This document shows positions 33,206 to 44,088 of a stretch of DNA of 64,000 nucleotides, in pieces. Within the stretch, counting starts at the first letter, position 1. Each line of letters begins with the position of its first letter. This stretch comes from Diphasiastrum complanatum (Eukaryota > Streptophyta > Lycopodiopsida > Lycopodiales > Lycopodiaceae): the NCBI GenBank assembly GCA_029204225.1, contig CM055098.1:18135303-18199302 (forward strand). The letters run 5' to 3'. The notes beneath the pieces were generated by a model. The model was not told the DNA's origin, did no database searches, and saw only the letters and a program-made list of their open reading frames with translations. A program made the position numbers and the translations under genes.

Positions 33206-35007
33206 TCGGCCTCACTAGATGACAATGAGATGGTGGCATCCATGATATAGTTCCATCACCTATGAAAATACAATGAGCACTAATGGATTTCCTATCCATT
33301 TTATCTCCAGCAAAGTCCAAATCTGAAAATCCAAACAAGTTAGGTGATGATCCCTCATACAATATGCCAAAATCTTGAGTTCCAATGATGTAGCTCAAAA
33401 CTCGTTTCCCTAGCTTCCAATGCTCTTCACTGGGATCTTGCATGAATTGGCTCAATCTCCCAATACAATAGCTTAGATCTGGTCTTGTGATGGTTAGATG
33501 GATGAGTGAACCAACTAGCTTCCTACAGAGAGTAACGTCCTTGAAGGATCTTGCATTACCTCTTACAGTTAGCTTTACATTTGACTCCATAGGTGGTATC
33601 ACAAGATTTTGCATCTACCATATGAAATCTTACTAGAATAGAATTAGCATACTTCTCTTGACAAATGAAAGTGGATTGATAAGATCTAATCACTTCTATT
33701 CCTAGAATGTAATGCAAATGACCAAGATCATGCATCTCAAACTCACTCTTGAGAGCACTCTTGATATCCTCCACATCTTGGTTGTCTCTAGCACTCAAGA
33801 TGATATCATCCACATAGATTATCACTCTTGATATCCTCCACATCTTGGTTGTCTCCACCACTCAAGATGATATCATCCACATAGATTAGCAAAATGGTAA
33901 CATCATTTCCAGCAAACCTATAATAAAGTGAATGATCATACTCACTCATAACAAAGCCTTGAGAGAGTACAAATGTGTTAAGCATAGCATACCAGCTCCT
34001 TGTTGTTTACTTAAGGCCATATAAGCTCTTTTGTAGAAAACACACATGATTTGGCCTTGTAGGTGAAATGTAGCTCTCGGGTTGTTCCATGTGCGCTTCA
34101 TCCTCAAGATCACCATTCAAAAAAGCATTTGCGATATCCAATTGCCATAGATCCCATCCATAAAGAGTAGCAAGAGAGATGATGACCCGAATGCTTACCA
34201 TCTTTGCAACGAGTGCAAAAGGTTTCATCATAGTCAATACCATGTTCTTGAGCAGATTCTTTTGCTACCAACCTTGCCTTGTACTTGTTGATAGATTCAA
34301 CTTGGTTTGTTTTCACCTTGAAGATCCATTTGCATCCAATAGCTTTCTTGTCCATAGGTAACTCCACCAATCTCCATGTTTCATTCTTTATAAGAGCTTG
34401 ATACTCAAAATCCATTGCTTGGATCCACTCCTCTTTGTTCCTTGCTTTATCTACACAAGTAGGTTCATCAAAAGAGGTTAGGAAAGCAAAGTGTGTACCT
34501 CCAACAACTTGCTTACCTTTCTCATCGTATGTGAGCCTTGAAGGCATTTGTCTTTCCCTTGATGTTCTCCTTGGCCTTTGACATGATGAAGGTCCATCAT
34601 CATCACCATCTAAAGTAGGATCCTTTACATCAACATCAACAATGTTAGCTCCATCCACATCAGCATCAATAGTACTTTTGGAATGTTCCCCTCATAAAAA
34701 ATGACATCTCTACCAATAATCACCTTATTAGTAGAAGGAATGTAAACCTTGTAGGCTTTACTCCTCTCACTATATCCAAAAAATATATCTTTCCTTGAAG
34801 ATGGATCCTCCTTGGTCCTATCATCAAGAGTTATATTGACATAGCAAGTGCATCCAAAAGTTTTAAGAAAGTTGACACTCGGCCTCCTCTTGAATAACCT
34901 TGAAAAGATGTCCTTCCATTCAAAATAGCACTCGACCACCTATTGCACAAGAAATTAGCACACAACAAAGCTTGATCCCAAAATGACTTATCAAGGTTAT
35001 CAGTTAA
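33206..35007 (-). pseudogene. Copia integrase end, RT and RNase H of element F
   Basis: Read from high to low coordinates. Integrase end with ALLCANFLCNRW and FGCTCYVNITLDDRTK. RT start with NETWRLVELPMDKKAIGCKW and KARLVAKE. Then LDIANAFLNGDLE and IIYVDDIILSA, the YVDD catalytic motif, and HDLGHLHYILGIEV. RNase H with LTITRPDLSYC and FSDLDFAGDK. Frameshifts are present, including a 66-bp tandem duplication over the YVDD region (33756-33886). This copy shows what A and C lost. Confidence 0.88.
33756..33886. repeat. 66-bp tandem duplication across the RT YVDD motif
   Basis: The unit containing GATATCCTCCACATCTTGGT and ATGATATCATCCACATAGAT is present twice in direct succession, so the catalytic-site codons occur twice. 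Other family members have one copy. Confidence 0.85.
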
Positions 35008-35914
35008 TGTTGCACTACGCCTCAAAGGGTGCTAGGACTTGAGCAGTTTTCCCAACACGTGCTTAAGTCTAACATTCATCCGTCATGCACTTACGTAAAA
35101 TCCAACTTAAAAAACATAACAAGCTTAACCATTCGGACTTAAGAAAATTGGGATTCCAACCAACCCGAAAGCCAACTTAGAATTCATCCCCAAAAGGTAA
35201 CCAAAGGCAGACAAGCCACACATAAATCGTTAGGCATAGTGGTCGCCAAACTGACCAAATGGCATAGCAACGAGGCACGCGTAAGTGACGTGGACCCTTA
35301 GGCACCAATGATGCAAAAATGTTGTAGTAAGGGTCCTTCCACTTGGACCAGTGCCGGAGGAAAAACCAAAATGGTAATCATCCCTAAGGATCAACTTTAT
35401 TAAATTTGGAAGAGGTTACATTCATACATAGACTGACTGGTCTCGGGGCCACCAACAGGTGTTGGGCATTGTGCCTGGCTCGTGCTGGTAACTGGAGACT
35501 GGATTTTTGGCACTGGTTGAGCTACCCAAATTTCTATCTGCCAAACCCCCCCTTATAGTTCTGGTGTGATTCAGCGTGCCCTCTTTGTCCTAGAATATAG
35601 TGCTTTCTAGTAAACCATGCCTTTTTGGATTTAGTTTTCATTTTGCTGATTAAGCCTGGCAAGTCTAGCAGAATCAGTCTGTTGGCTCCCGGACATGGCT
35701 TCCGGGAGCGGTCCCGGTGGTAGAATCAACTTGTCTCTTGACTAGGCCATGACTTGAGCTCTAGAGCTAGCTCATGACTTCGGACTACTTGGCTGGCTCA
35801 CCACAGGTCGGAGGCTTAGTCCTTGACTTCCTAACTTGCTCAGGGACCTTTAGGGAGTGTCACCCCTTAGAGTCTTACAAGCCACTTTGGTGCACCTAAG
35901 TCAGCTTTACAACA
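35008..35914 (-). repeat. 3' LTR of gypsy element G1 (about 907 bp)
   Basis: On the plus strand it runs from TGTTGCACTACG to GCTTTACAACA, giving TGTTG/CAACA terminal inverted repeats. The first 345 bp match the shortened 5' LTR at 38262-38609 (AAGTCTAACATTCATCCGTC and CAACCCGAAAGCCAACTTAG are shared). The right edge is fixed by the polypurine tract that follows. Confidence 0.8.
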
Positions 35915-36152
35915 TCCTCCCCTCGTTTGAAAAAGCTGATGTCATCATCAAGGCCAAACTAGAACTAGGACACATGGCACGAGCTTAATTCACCGACCTT
36001 AACAACTTAAATTAAAGATACATTGGCATTAGCACAGGAAAAGCGTAGATCAAGTTCACTTACGTAAAGCATGTGTAAAGCTGCAAATGATTTATTAACA
36101 AAATAAGAAAGATACCTGGAAGTTTCTTGAACTTCACAGTGGTTGTTAGTGT

Positions 36153-37580
36153 TCATGAAGAAGGCATGCCGCTGGGTAGAACATTATGTGCAAATCTAGA
36201 AAAATAGTTGTTGCGTTGATTCTTCGCCAGGTAATCCTTCAGTACTTCAAAGGCTCCCGCCTTAAATTTGTCTTTGTACTCCCAAGGAGTCTTAGTGAGT
36301 GGAGCCCGTAGCCACTTCACTAGATATTTGCGTTGAATGCCAGTCGTTTTCCCCAAGGAAATCAACTTCCTCTACCACAAACTCACATTTCTCTCTTTTC
36401 ACGAACAAGTAGTTCCTCATCAATCGTTGGAGAATCGTCCTTAAATGTTTAATGTGATCTTTGAGGCTCTGGCTAAATACTAAGATGTCGTCGACGATGT
36501 ACAAAATGACAAATTCATCCAGACAGTCTTGAAAAATGTTGTTCATCAACGTGCAAAAAGTGGCTGGTGTGTTTGTTAGACTGAATGGCATCACCATGAA
36601 CTCGTGACTCCGTACTATGTTTGAAAAGCCATTTTGTGCTCATTGCCTTTAGCTATTTGAATTTGGTGATATCCAGATCTGAGATTTATTTGGCTGAAAT
36701 ATTTGGCATGTTTGAGTTGGTCAAATGGGTCATCAATTCTAGGCATGGGGTAATTGTTCTTGATGGTACTCTTGTCGAGCACACGATAATCCACACACAT
36801 TCGAAGAGTCTTGTCCACCTTTTTCGCATTCTGCCAACTCCATCCTGTAAGGTGCTCGTGTTGTTGGTTCTCTTCTTGGTACCAACTCAATTTTATGGTC
36901 CACTAGTCTTCGAGGAGGTAGCTTAGCTGGGAGTTCCTTCGGAAACACATCGCTAAATCCCTCTAGTAGATCTACTACTTCTTTTCGCAAGTTTTCTTGT
37001 CGCACGCTTTTCCCTTTTGAAACCTCTCGACAGACACAAAAACAACACTTTGACCTTTTTCCTTTTGTCATTCGCTAATGCAGCAACTAGATTTTGTTCA
37101 ATATTGGTACCCTTAGCGTACCCTCTGGGTAGGGCTTTTGTCATACAGATTTGTCCCTTGTAATCCAAGAGGACCAAGTTTGAGCTCCTACACAAAACTG
37201 CAATACAATGTTCATTTAACCAAGGGAGGCCCAAAATCATGTCGAAGGCATCCATGTCTAAAATCAAAAATCTAAGCTTAGTCTTCCATCTGCACCAGGA
37301 TATTCAATGTCACTTTTTTAGCGTCTAGTACCCCTTTTGTTGTTTCTACTTTGAGGGTTGATGTAACATTCTTGGTTGGCAAGCTGAATTGTTCCACTAT
37401 GCTCCTTGAAATGTAGTTATGTGAAGCTCCAGAGTCGATCATGAAATATGACTTCCTCCCCATGATCTTTCTAGATAGGAATAACAATCTCAAACCAGTC
37501 TTGGGGGTTGCCCCATGGAAGTTCCTTTCCATAATTGTGTGTTGTCGGCCACAAACGTAAGCTCCTCTCTCAACTCCCAA
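36153..37580 (-). pseudogene. Gypsy protease-RT remnant joined to a chromodomain-like tail (G1)
   Basis: From high to low coordinates: retropepsin with MIDSGASHNYISRSI and DMDAFDMILGLPWL; the RT approach with FSDVFPKELP and [15 protein letters not shown] with [20 protein letters not shown] and [12 protein letters not shown]; then FSLTNTPATFCTLMN and VILYIVDDILVFS. In the last, the usual Y-x-DD reads YIVDD, one residue too many, so it is probably defective. Just after the RT palm the sequence jumps to RKYLVKWLRAPLTKTPWEY, a chromodomain-like ending normally found after integrase. Frameshifts lie between the blocks. Confidence 0.85.
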
Positions 37581-38247
37581 CTAGATCAAATCACCTGAAT
37601 CAAACAAGCAGCCAGGGGTTATTCAGGTCCAGGCAAGCACACCACAAACGAACATACCAACCAAAGCTAACGCAGAGGATCCCTCTCAAGTCACATCCCC
37701 CTTGAGACCAGACGTAGGACCTTTGCCTAGCTGCGCCCTCACAAATCTATCACAGAATTAGCCCATAGGAAACATCCATCCAACAATCCATGCTTTAACC
37801 ATTAAGCAACAAATTATCTCAGTCACGCCCCACCAAACTCTGGTCGATAGCCCTTATAGCTAAAAGGTCGACTGCTATCAACCACCGACAGCTAACCACC
37901 TGTGCTTTACACCCGGAATCGAGCAGCATATCTATATCAATGGTTAATCCGTATAGTTTGAATATGTCACCCCGCACCCCACAAGGCACAAACCGCGCTT
38001 TCACCTACCTAGGCAGCACTTTGCCTCATCTATCCTACATGCAGATGCTAGGCCCGAATCGTCAGAACTGACCGTGCTTACACCTCAAGGGCAGCACCTT
38101 GACTCATCAAGTCCCCCGTTCTGCCACTGCCTTGACCCTGGATGCACCCATGCTTACACTGTGGGCAACACATTGCACAACAATTGTCCTAACAAATCCC
38201 AAAATGTGGCCATCCCTATGAGACTTGCGTAGCTGATCGGCTAGTCG

Positions 38248-38259
38248 GCTCTGATACCA
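38248..38259 (-). other. Primer-binding site of gypsy element G1
   Basis: The minus strand reads TGGTATCAGAGC two bases after the inner end of the 5' LTR, complementary to the 3' end of plant initiator-Met tRNA, the standard minus-strand primer. Confidence 0.85.
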
Positions 38260-38261
38260 CA

Positions 38262-38609
38262 TGCTGCGTTGGTGCCTCAAAGGGCTCTGGGACTTGAGTG
38301 GTTTTCCCAACACATGCTTAAGTCTAACATTCATCCGTCATGCACTTACGTAAAAGCCAACTTAGAGAACGTAACAAGCTTGACCATTCAGACTTAAAAA
38401 AACCGGAATCCCAACCAACCCGAAAGCCAACTTAGAATCCGTCCCCAAAAGGTAAGCAAAGGCAAAGACAAGCCACACATGAAATCCAAGGCATACTGGT
38501 CGCCAAACTGACCAAATGAAATAGTGGTGAGCCACACGTTGGTGACATGGACCATTAGGCGCCAACGACAAAAAATGGTTGTAGTAAGGGTCCTTCCACT
38601 TGGACTAGT
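38262..38609 (-). repeat. Shortened 5' LTR of gypsy element G1
   Basis: Matches 35008-35352 of the 3' LTR and stops abruptly at the junction with element F gag sequence (AGAAGCACTTGAG). About 0.55 kb of its outer part is absent. With promoter sequences probably lost, G1 is unlikely to be transcribed from here. Confidence 0.8.
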
Positions 38610-39295
38610 ATAGAAGCACTTGAGTTTTGATCTATCTTTCTTTTTGCCATTTGAAGAAGCCTCCCCTTGATCTTTCCCTTTAGACCACTTACTTTTGCTT
38701 TTGCCCTTGAATTTTCCCTTGATGAACATAGCCTCCTCTCCCAACTTGAGATGTTGGATCAAGAAGCCTATATTCTTCACTGATCAAGATCTCTTGAAGA
38801 TCAATCAAACTTTCCAAAGCTCTTTGAATGGCAAGATCCAACAAATATTAAGAATAACTTGAACAAGCTCTTCTTCCTTAATGCTCTCATCAATGCAAGA
38901 TAACTCATCATTCAAAGCCTTCACTCTCAAAACAAAATATTTGGACTCTCTTCATTCTTTTGCAAACTTTGAAAGATTTGTCTTCTTAGAGTCAACACTC
39001 TAGAAGTAGACTTGGATTCATAAAGCTTCTTTAATGAATCCCAAGCATCCATTGATGAAGTACTCTTACCAACTTCCTTGAGAAGTTCATTGGTAACATT
39101 CATCTTGATCATGTGTAGAGCTCTTTTTTCCCTCTTGTCATACCTCAATTGTTTTGGCCTCTCCTCCAAACCTGCAACAATATCCAAAACATCATTCATG
39201 TCAAGAAGTGATTCCATGCTCACTTTCCACAATGAATAGTTGTTTGAGGTAAGCCTATCATTGCCTTCCAACATGTATCCACTTGATGTAGCCAT
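38610..39295 (-). pseudogene. Copia gag of element F
   Basis: Starts at ATG 39295 (MATSSGYMLEGNDRLTSNNY). It continues with YSLWKVSMESLLDMNDVLDI and the UBN2-type gag motifs (SLKKLYESKSTSRVLTLRRQ). A frameshift after FQSLQKNEESPNILF is followed by the basic linker KGKFKGKSKSKWSKGK, and the sequence ends in KKKDRSKLKCFY, inside the zinc knuckle, where the G1 LTR begins. The leader (39296-39796) resembles that of element C. Confidence 0.85.
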
Positions 39296-39796
39296 GTTGC
39301 AATGACCTTATCCTTCTCTTTCAACCTGTTCCAATGCACAAAGAACTCTTTTTAAATACGACAAATGTTTCCAAAAGGAAATCACAAAGATATGGAACCT
39401 CTGAACACATAGAATGTAGAAATCTTGATCAATGAACCTATGATCTATCCTCAATCTAATGACTCTTTCCACTTCCTAAGATTGAAACAAACTCTAATGA
39501 AGTTCAGCAACCTCACAAAATAGAGATCTAATCAAAATTAGGATTTTTGACAAAATCACAAAAAATTGAATATCTCAAATTCTATATGCAATCATCTAAA
39601 ACTTGGTATAGAATCTTGTAGCCTCAAGTGAGACCTTCCTAATGCATCCAGAATCGGCTATTTCTAGTAAGTGTGGTGTGAAATTGGAATTCCTCAAATT
39701 CAATAACCTAAAATGAGTTTTGATCTACATAAAATCCAATCTACATATGCCAAAAACTCAATTTTTGGGTAGAAGTCAATCTAGCATGCTCTAGCA

Positions 39797-41270
39797 TTAT
39801 CACAAAAGATGATTGGACACTTTTGAAAATCCATCAAGTTAAGATCCATTTCATCCATAGAATCTCCTTGGTACATGAAGTCAAGGCTTTTTACTCGGCT
39901 TCGGTTGATGATAGAGAGATTCTTGCTTGTTTCTTTGACATCCATGAGATAAATCCACCTATAAAAAAGACATGTGCACTTATGGATTTCCTATCCATAT
40001 GATCTCCTACAAAGTCTGAATTTGAAAATCCAGACAAGTTAGGCGATGATGCCATATTCTCTAGAACCCGAGATGTATCTTAGTACTCCCTTGCCTAGCT
40101 TCCAATGTTCCACACTAGGATCATGCATGAATTGACGTAATCTACCAACACAATAACTTAGATCAGGTCTTGTGATGGTTAGATATATGAGTGAACCAAC
40201 TAGCTTCCTATAGAGAATAATGTCCTCGAAGGATCTTTCATTACCTCTTATAGTGAGCTTTACATTTGATTCCATAGTTGTATCAATAGACTTTGATTTT
40301 TTCATATGAAATATTCTAAGAATAGAATTAGCATACTTCTCTTGACAAATAAAAGTAGTTTGAGAAGTGCTAATTAGAGGTTTCATAGGTGTATCAATAG
40401 ACTTTGATTCTTTCACATGAAATATTATAAGAATAGAATTAGCATGTTTAAATAAAAGTAGTTTGAGAAGTCCTAATTACCTCTAAATTTCTAAGATGTA
40501 GTGCAAATGACCAAGATCATGTACATCAAATTCCTTCTTGAGTAAAATCTTGATGTCATCTACATCTTGATTGTTGCCTCCACTCAAAATGATATCATCC
40601 ACATAGATTAGAATAATAGTAACATCATTTCCAACAAATCTATAGTAAAGTGAATGATCATATTCATTCATAATGAAATTTTGTGAAAGTAGAGAGGTGT
40701 TGAGCTTAACATACCAACTCCTTGGTGCTTGCTTAAACCCATACAAACTCTTTTGGAGAAAACACACATTATTAGGCCTACCATGAGAAATGTTCTAAGA
40801 ATAGAATTAGCATATTCAAATAATTGTAGTTTGAGAAGTCCTAATTACCTCTAAATTCCTAAGATGTAGTGCAAATGACAAGATCATGTACATCAAATTC
40901 CTTCTTGAGTGAAATCTTGATGTCATCTACATCTTGATTGTTGCCTTCACTCAAAATGATATCATCCACATAGATTAGAAGAATAGTAATATCATTTCCA
41001 ACAAATCTATAGTAAAGCAAATGATCATATTCATTCATAATGAAATTTTGTGAAAGTAGAAAGATGTTGAGCTTAACATACCAACGCCTTGGTGCTTGCT
41101 TAAGCCCATAGAAACTCTTTTGGAGAAAGCACACATGATTAGGCTTGCCATGAGAAATGTAGCCCTCGGGTTGCTCCATGTACACTTCCTCCTCAAGATC
41201 TCCATTCAAGTTCAAAGCACCAATGATATCCAATATCCATAGATCCCAACCATAAATAGTCCCAGTATGG
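39797..41270 (-). mobile_element. Copia RT/RNase H fragment H with tandem duplications
   Basis: Minus-strand pieces of RNase H (39797-40260, ITRPDLSYCVGRLRQFMHD) and RT (40483-41233, MCFLQKSLYGFKQAPRSWYV, ILIYVDDIILS, FDVHDLGHLHY). The RT portion is duplicated in tandem: about 40441-40806 and 40807-41170. A smaller duplication of about 110 bp covers 40270-40440. All junctions fall at or near AAGAATAGAATTAGCAT. No LTR. It joins the leader of element F at about 39797 inside a CTCTAGCATTATC stretch. Confidence 0.82.
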
Positions 41271-41539
41271 GCATTGTGTAGATATATACATGAATAAGAA
41301 GATTGGTTTTACGATGTATCATATCGTGATTGTGAGTAGAAAAGTCTTTTTGCTCTCTCTTCAAGCAGTTAGTCTATAGTTGTTCATTTATTGTAGTAAT
41401 TTTGTTGATAATATATAGGTAGATTTTCGTTGCACATGATCTCTAACAATCTTGTTGCATGTTTCTACAATTTCCTACATATTTTTACATTATTTCACAT
41501 TTTGTTGCCCATCGATAACCTGATATTAGAATGTAGGTT

Positions 41540-42680
41540 GTGAGAATCTAGTGTTGGGATAAATTGTTGGTGTCTAAATACTAGCTAGCACTAGATTGCA
41601 TGTACTTACATAGGATCTTGCATATGAACCATCATGTTCGACTACTGACGTGGCACCACTCAAAATGAAGCTAGTCACATATACTAGCCACTCATGCTAC
41701 TGGGCAACTACCTTGACAATGAATGTAGCTACATCACCATTTTTCTGATAACGACAGCCACAATGGCTACCAACCAAGACTGACATCCATGCCTATTAAT
41801 CACCTGGATGGTGACATCCACGAATTCAGCCAAAATCTACATTGGACATCTCAATGTATCTATGCTATTCTATATATATCTACACAAATATACATTACAG
41901 GTGATGATGCTGATAATGTTAACCATATTATTTATTCGTAGACAGACACTAGATGTTTTCTGCACATCGATTCTGGTTTTCAAACTGAAAGTCAGAATAG
42001 GCCTAGTTATTATAAAAGTAAGATAGTTTTTGGATAGGCGGTTTTGTCTGCAGTTGTTTTGTGCCCTAGCATCTACTGACTTGTATTTTTTGTACTCTTT
42101 TTGAATTGAATCATCATCTCTTTGCATTTAGATTAGTGTCAATATGCATGCAATGCTTTTTTGATCGTTTTGTCTAAATTGTCTACCATACTTTCGCAAT
42201 ATTAATTGAAAGACTTTGTGTTTGCCTACGAAATCGATATTGCATGCATTGAGGAATTGTCCATAACTCCATTAGCTTGTTCGACTATTAACATGGTATC
42301 AGAGCCTAATATGGCATTAGAGGTATGTTTATAGCTCACAAGCTTCTCAAAGAACTTGTCATATCAGCGGATAGGATAATTGCTTTCTTGGTCTGCAAAT
42401 AACATTTGATTTTTTTTTTAAGTCACTGGTAGTCATCAGTACCACTTAGATTTAATTCTACATGAATTCCCAAAGCAAAGATGGTCTCATCATGGACAAG
42501 TTTGATGGATCCATTTATCACCTGTGGAAATGTTAGATGAAAATAATGCCAATAGCTAAGAAATTGTATAACGTTGTTACTAGTGCAGATATCAGACCTG
42601 AAGTTGATGACTCTACCATCTCTCGATAATTGTGTCACTAGTGCAAATATCACACCTGAAGGTGACGACTCTACAATCTC
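41540..42680 (+). mobile_element. Copia-type element I: LTR, primer-binding site, gag start
   Basis: TGGTATCAGAGC at 42294-42305 marks the primer-binding site. The sequence before it is a 5' LTR whose left edge I can only place near 41540. After the leader, about 42460-42610 encodes a gag start with GLIMDKFDGSIYHLW and VVTSADIRPEVDD, interrupted by a TAG after the W-K-C. The LTR part 42010-42240 has a reverse-complement relative at 59865-60110. The rest of the element is absent. Confidence 0.65.
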
Positions 42681-42686
42681 TTGTGA

Positions 42687-42835
42687 AATATTTCAGATCA
42701 ATTAAGATCCAAATCTACAAAATGATCTTGGGTTAGCAAGACAACATATCACCAATCTTGCCAATGTAGAAAAAACAACATCTACACTATGAATGGGATG
42801 CAAACTCTAATAGATCTTGATCAAACATGAAACTC
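42687..42835 (-). repeat. Fragment of the A/C/F copia LTR
   Basis: About 150 bp align with one end of element C's LTR: ATTTCAGATCAATTAAGATC, CAATCTTGCCAATGTAGAAA and CTCTAATAGATCTTGATCAA occur in the same order. It is truncated on both sides, with no coding sequence attached. 42836-43095 is unassigned, although the minus strand is open there. Confidence 0.7.
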
Positions 42836-43095
42836 TGAATATCCATATAAAGTCTAGATCAAAAACTTTTTGAAATTGCTGAATATGGAGAAATCCATTT
42901 CTCACTTGAAAAATTTGATAGAGAATATGCTCTAATCTACCCACTAAACTATTTTTATCTGGAATATAGGTGTGATCATAAAAAAACACTCCTGACTCTA
43001 AAATGAATTTTGGAGATCGACCTTTATATTGTAAAATACCGATATCAGAATGTATGACATCAATTATTCCTGCACTCGATTGAATTGGTTGCCAT

Positions 43096-44088
43096 TCAAT
43101 GAAATTTGGTAAATGTAATTTGAATATACACATACTTGTGGAGTGGGTTAGTGGTGATGGTGGTTGTTGGAATTTGTGTTAGCAATTGTAAAGCAAAATT
43201 ATCTACGTTGACTGTAGAGTCAAGTAGGGTGGAAGTTTGTATAGGTGAGCGCTTTTGTGGAAGGGTGGAATTGAAGCCCATGTTGAGAGTGAGTGACGGT
43301 GTGGAGGTAGAGGTAAAGGGTGGGGGTGGTGGTGGAAGTGTGATAGCAAGTGATGAAGGTGGAACTACGGAAGTGGCCATGGTGGACAAAAATACACCCA
43401 TAGAACCGGAACCAGAAGTGCCTGCATCAACCGAACTACCTGCTACTGCTACCGCCTGACTTCTTGCCGCAACCTGTTGGAAAAGGGCTTCTTGTTGGGC
43501 TAAGACCTCTTTTGGGATCTGAGAGGGATTAAGGATCCCTCCAGATTCAGCATATTCAGTCCTGATATCACTGGATAAAATTTGTTGAGGTACGTCGGCT
43601 TCAGTGCTGACCGCCTTCTCTTTTTGCTTCTTAGAACTTGGTGGTGCTGGTGAAATGGGTTCTACTGTCAGTTGTGGGATGGCGCGCTTCTTGGTGCTCG
43701 GATAGACATCCTCGAGCTCTTTGATGACAGCAGCCGCCCGAGATCCCAACTATTTGTTGACCAACATGTGGAGAAGATATCCACACTTGGTAGTTGGTTT
43801 CCTGGATTTTAGGGCCTCGCAAAACTTACCTGATATCTTCTCAGCCCACTTGTAGTTCTGAGTGGGATCGTCCATAGTGATGGTCAAGGAGAAGAGATCG
43901 CTATCCATCTTGGCGGTATGGACTTCGACCATGGTGACGAGAATTTTTGATGTCGCCCGAAGATGGGGATCTGTGAGGAGGCGGATGGCGATCGTGTCGT
44001 TGGTTTGGGCAATAGTTCTAGCCTTATGGCGACGAAGGTTCTTAGCATCACATATATACTTAAGGGATTGGTGATTAGTCATCATCAT
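43096..44088 (-). pseudogene. Unrecognised Pro/Ser/Thr-rich ORF fused to a gypsy RNase H start
   Basis: One minus-strand frame of about 330 codons with a single in-frame TAG (about 43750-43752). It starts with TNHQSLKYI, the gypsy RNase H motif, then changes at once into an unfamiliar sequence with TMDDPTQNYKWAEKISGKFC and a region rich in Pro, Ser, Thr and Ala. That region includes a SSKKQKEK basic patch, SQIPKEVLAQQEALFQQ (helical, Gln-rich) and seven prolines in a row. I know no family for it. It could be a gag-like ORF of another element, or a host gene piece joined to gypsy DNA. Confidence 0.4.

Larger units (their letters stand above)
35008..38609 (-). mobile_element. Ty3/gypsy element G1, internally deleted, nested in element F
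   Basis: 3' LTR 35008-35914, purine tract just beyond it (CGAGGGGAGGA on the minus strand), coding remnants 36153-37580, leader, PBS 38248-38259, and a shortened 5' LTR 38262-38609. Coding order on the minus strand is protease, RT, then a chromodomain-like tail. Most of gag, RNase H and the integrase core are missing. Both LTRs are bordered by element F sequence, but from positions 1.1 kb apart in F, so a deletion removed F sequence and the outer 0.55 kb of the 5' LTR together. Confidence 0.83.
29726..39796 (-). mobile_element. Copia element F (minus strand), interrupted by E3 and G1
   Basis: One copia copy reassembled from colinear minus-strand pieces: leader and gag (39796-38610), integrase end and pre-RT (35007-34440), RT (34440-33560), RNase H (33610-33206 and 30713-30420), 3' LTR (30362-29726). 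It is broken by gypsy element G1 (35008-38609) and by TIR element E3 (30714-33205). About 1.1 kb from the zinc knuckle through protease to mid-integrase is missing exactly at the outer edge of G1's shortened 5' LTR. Unlike A and C it has a genuine RT. No 5' LTR remains. Confidence 0.82.

Noticed and set aside
42310-42330. CATTAGAGG near the primer-binding site of element I
   Set aside because: It matches the start of the CATTAG termini, but no inverted partner or subterminal block is found nearby. Considered chance.
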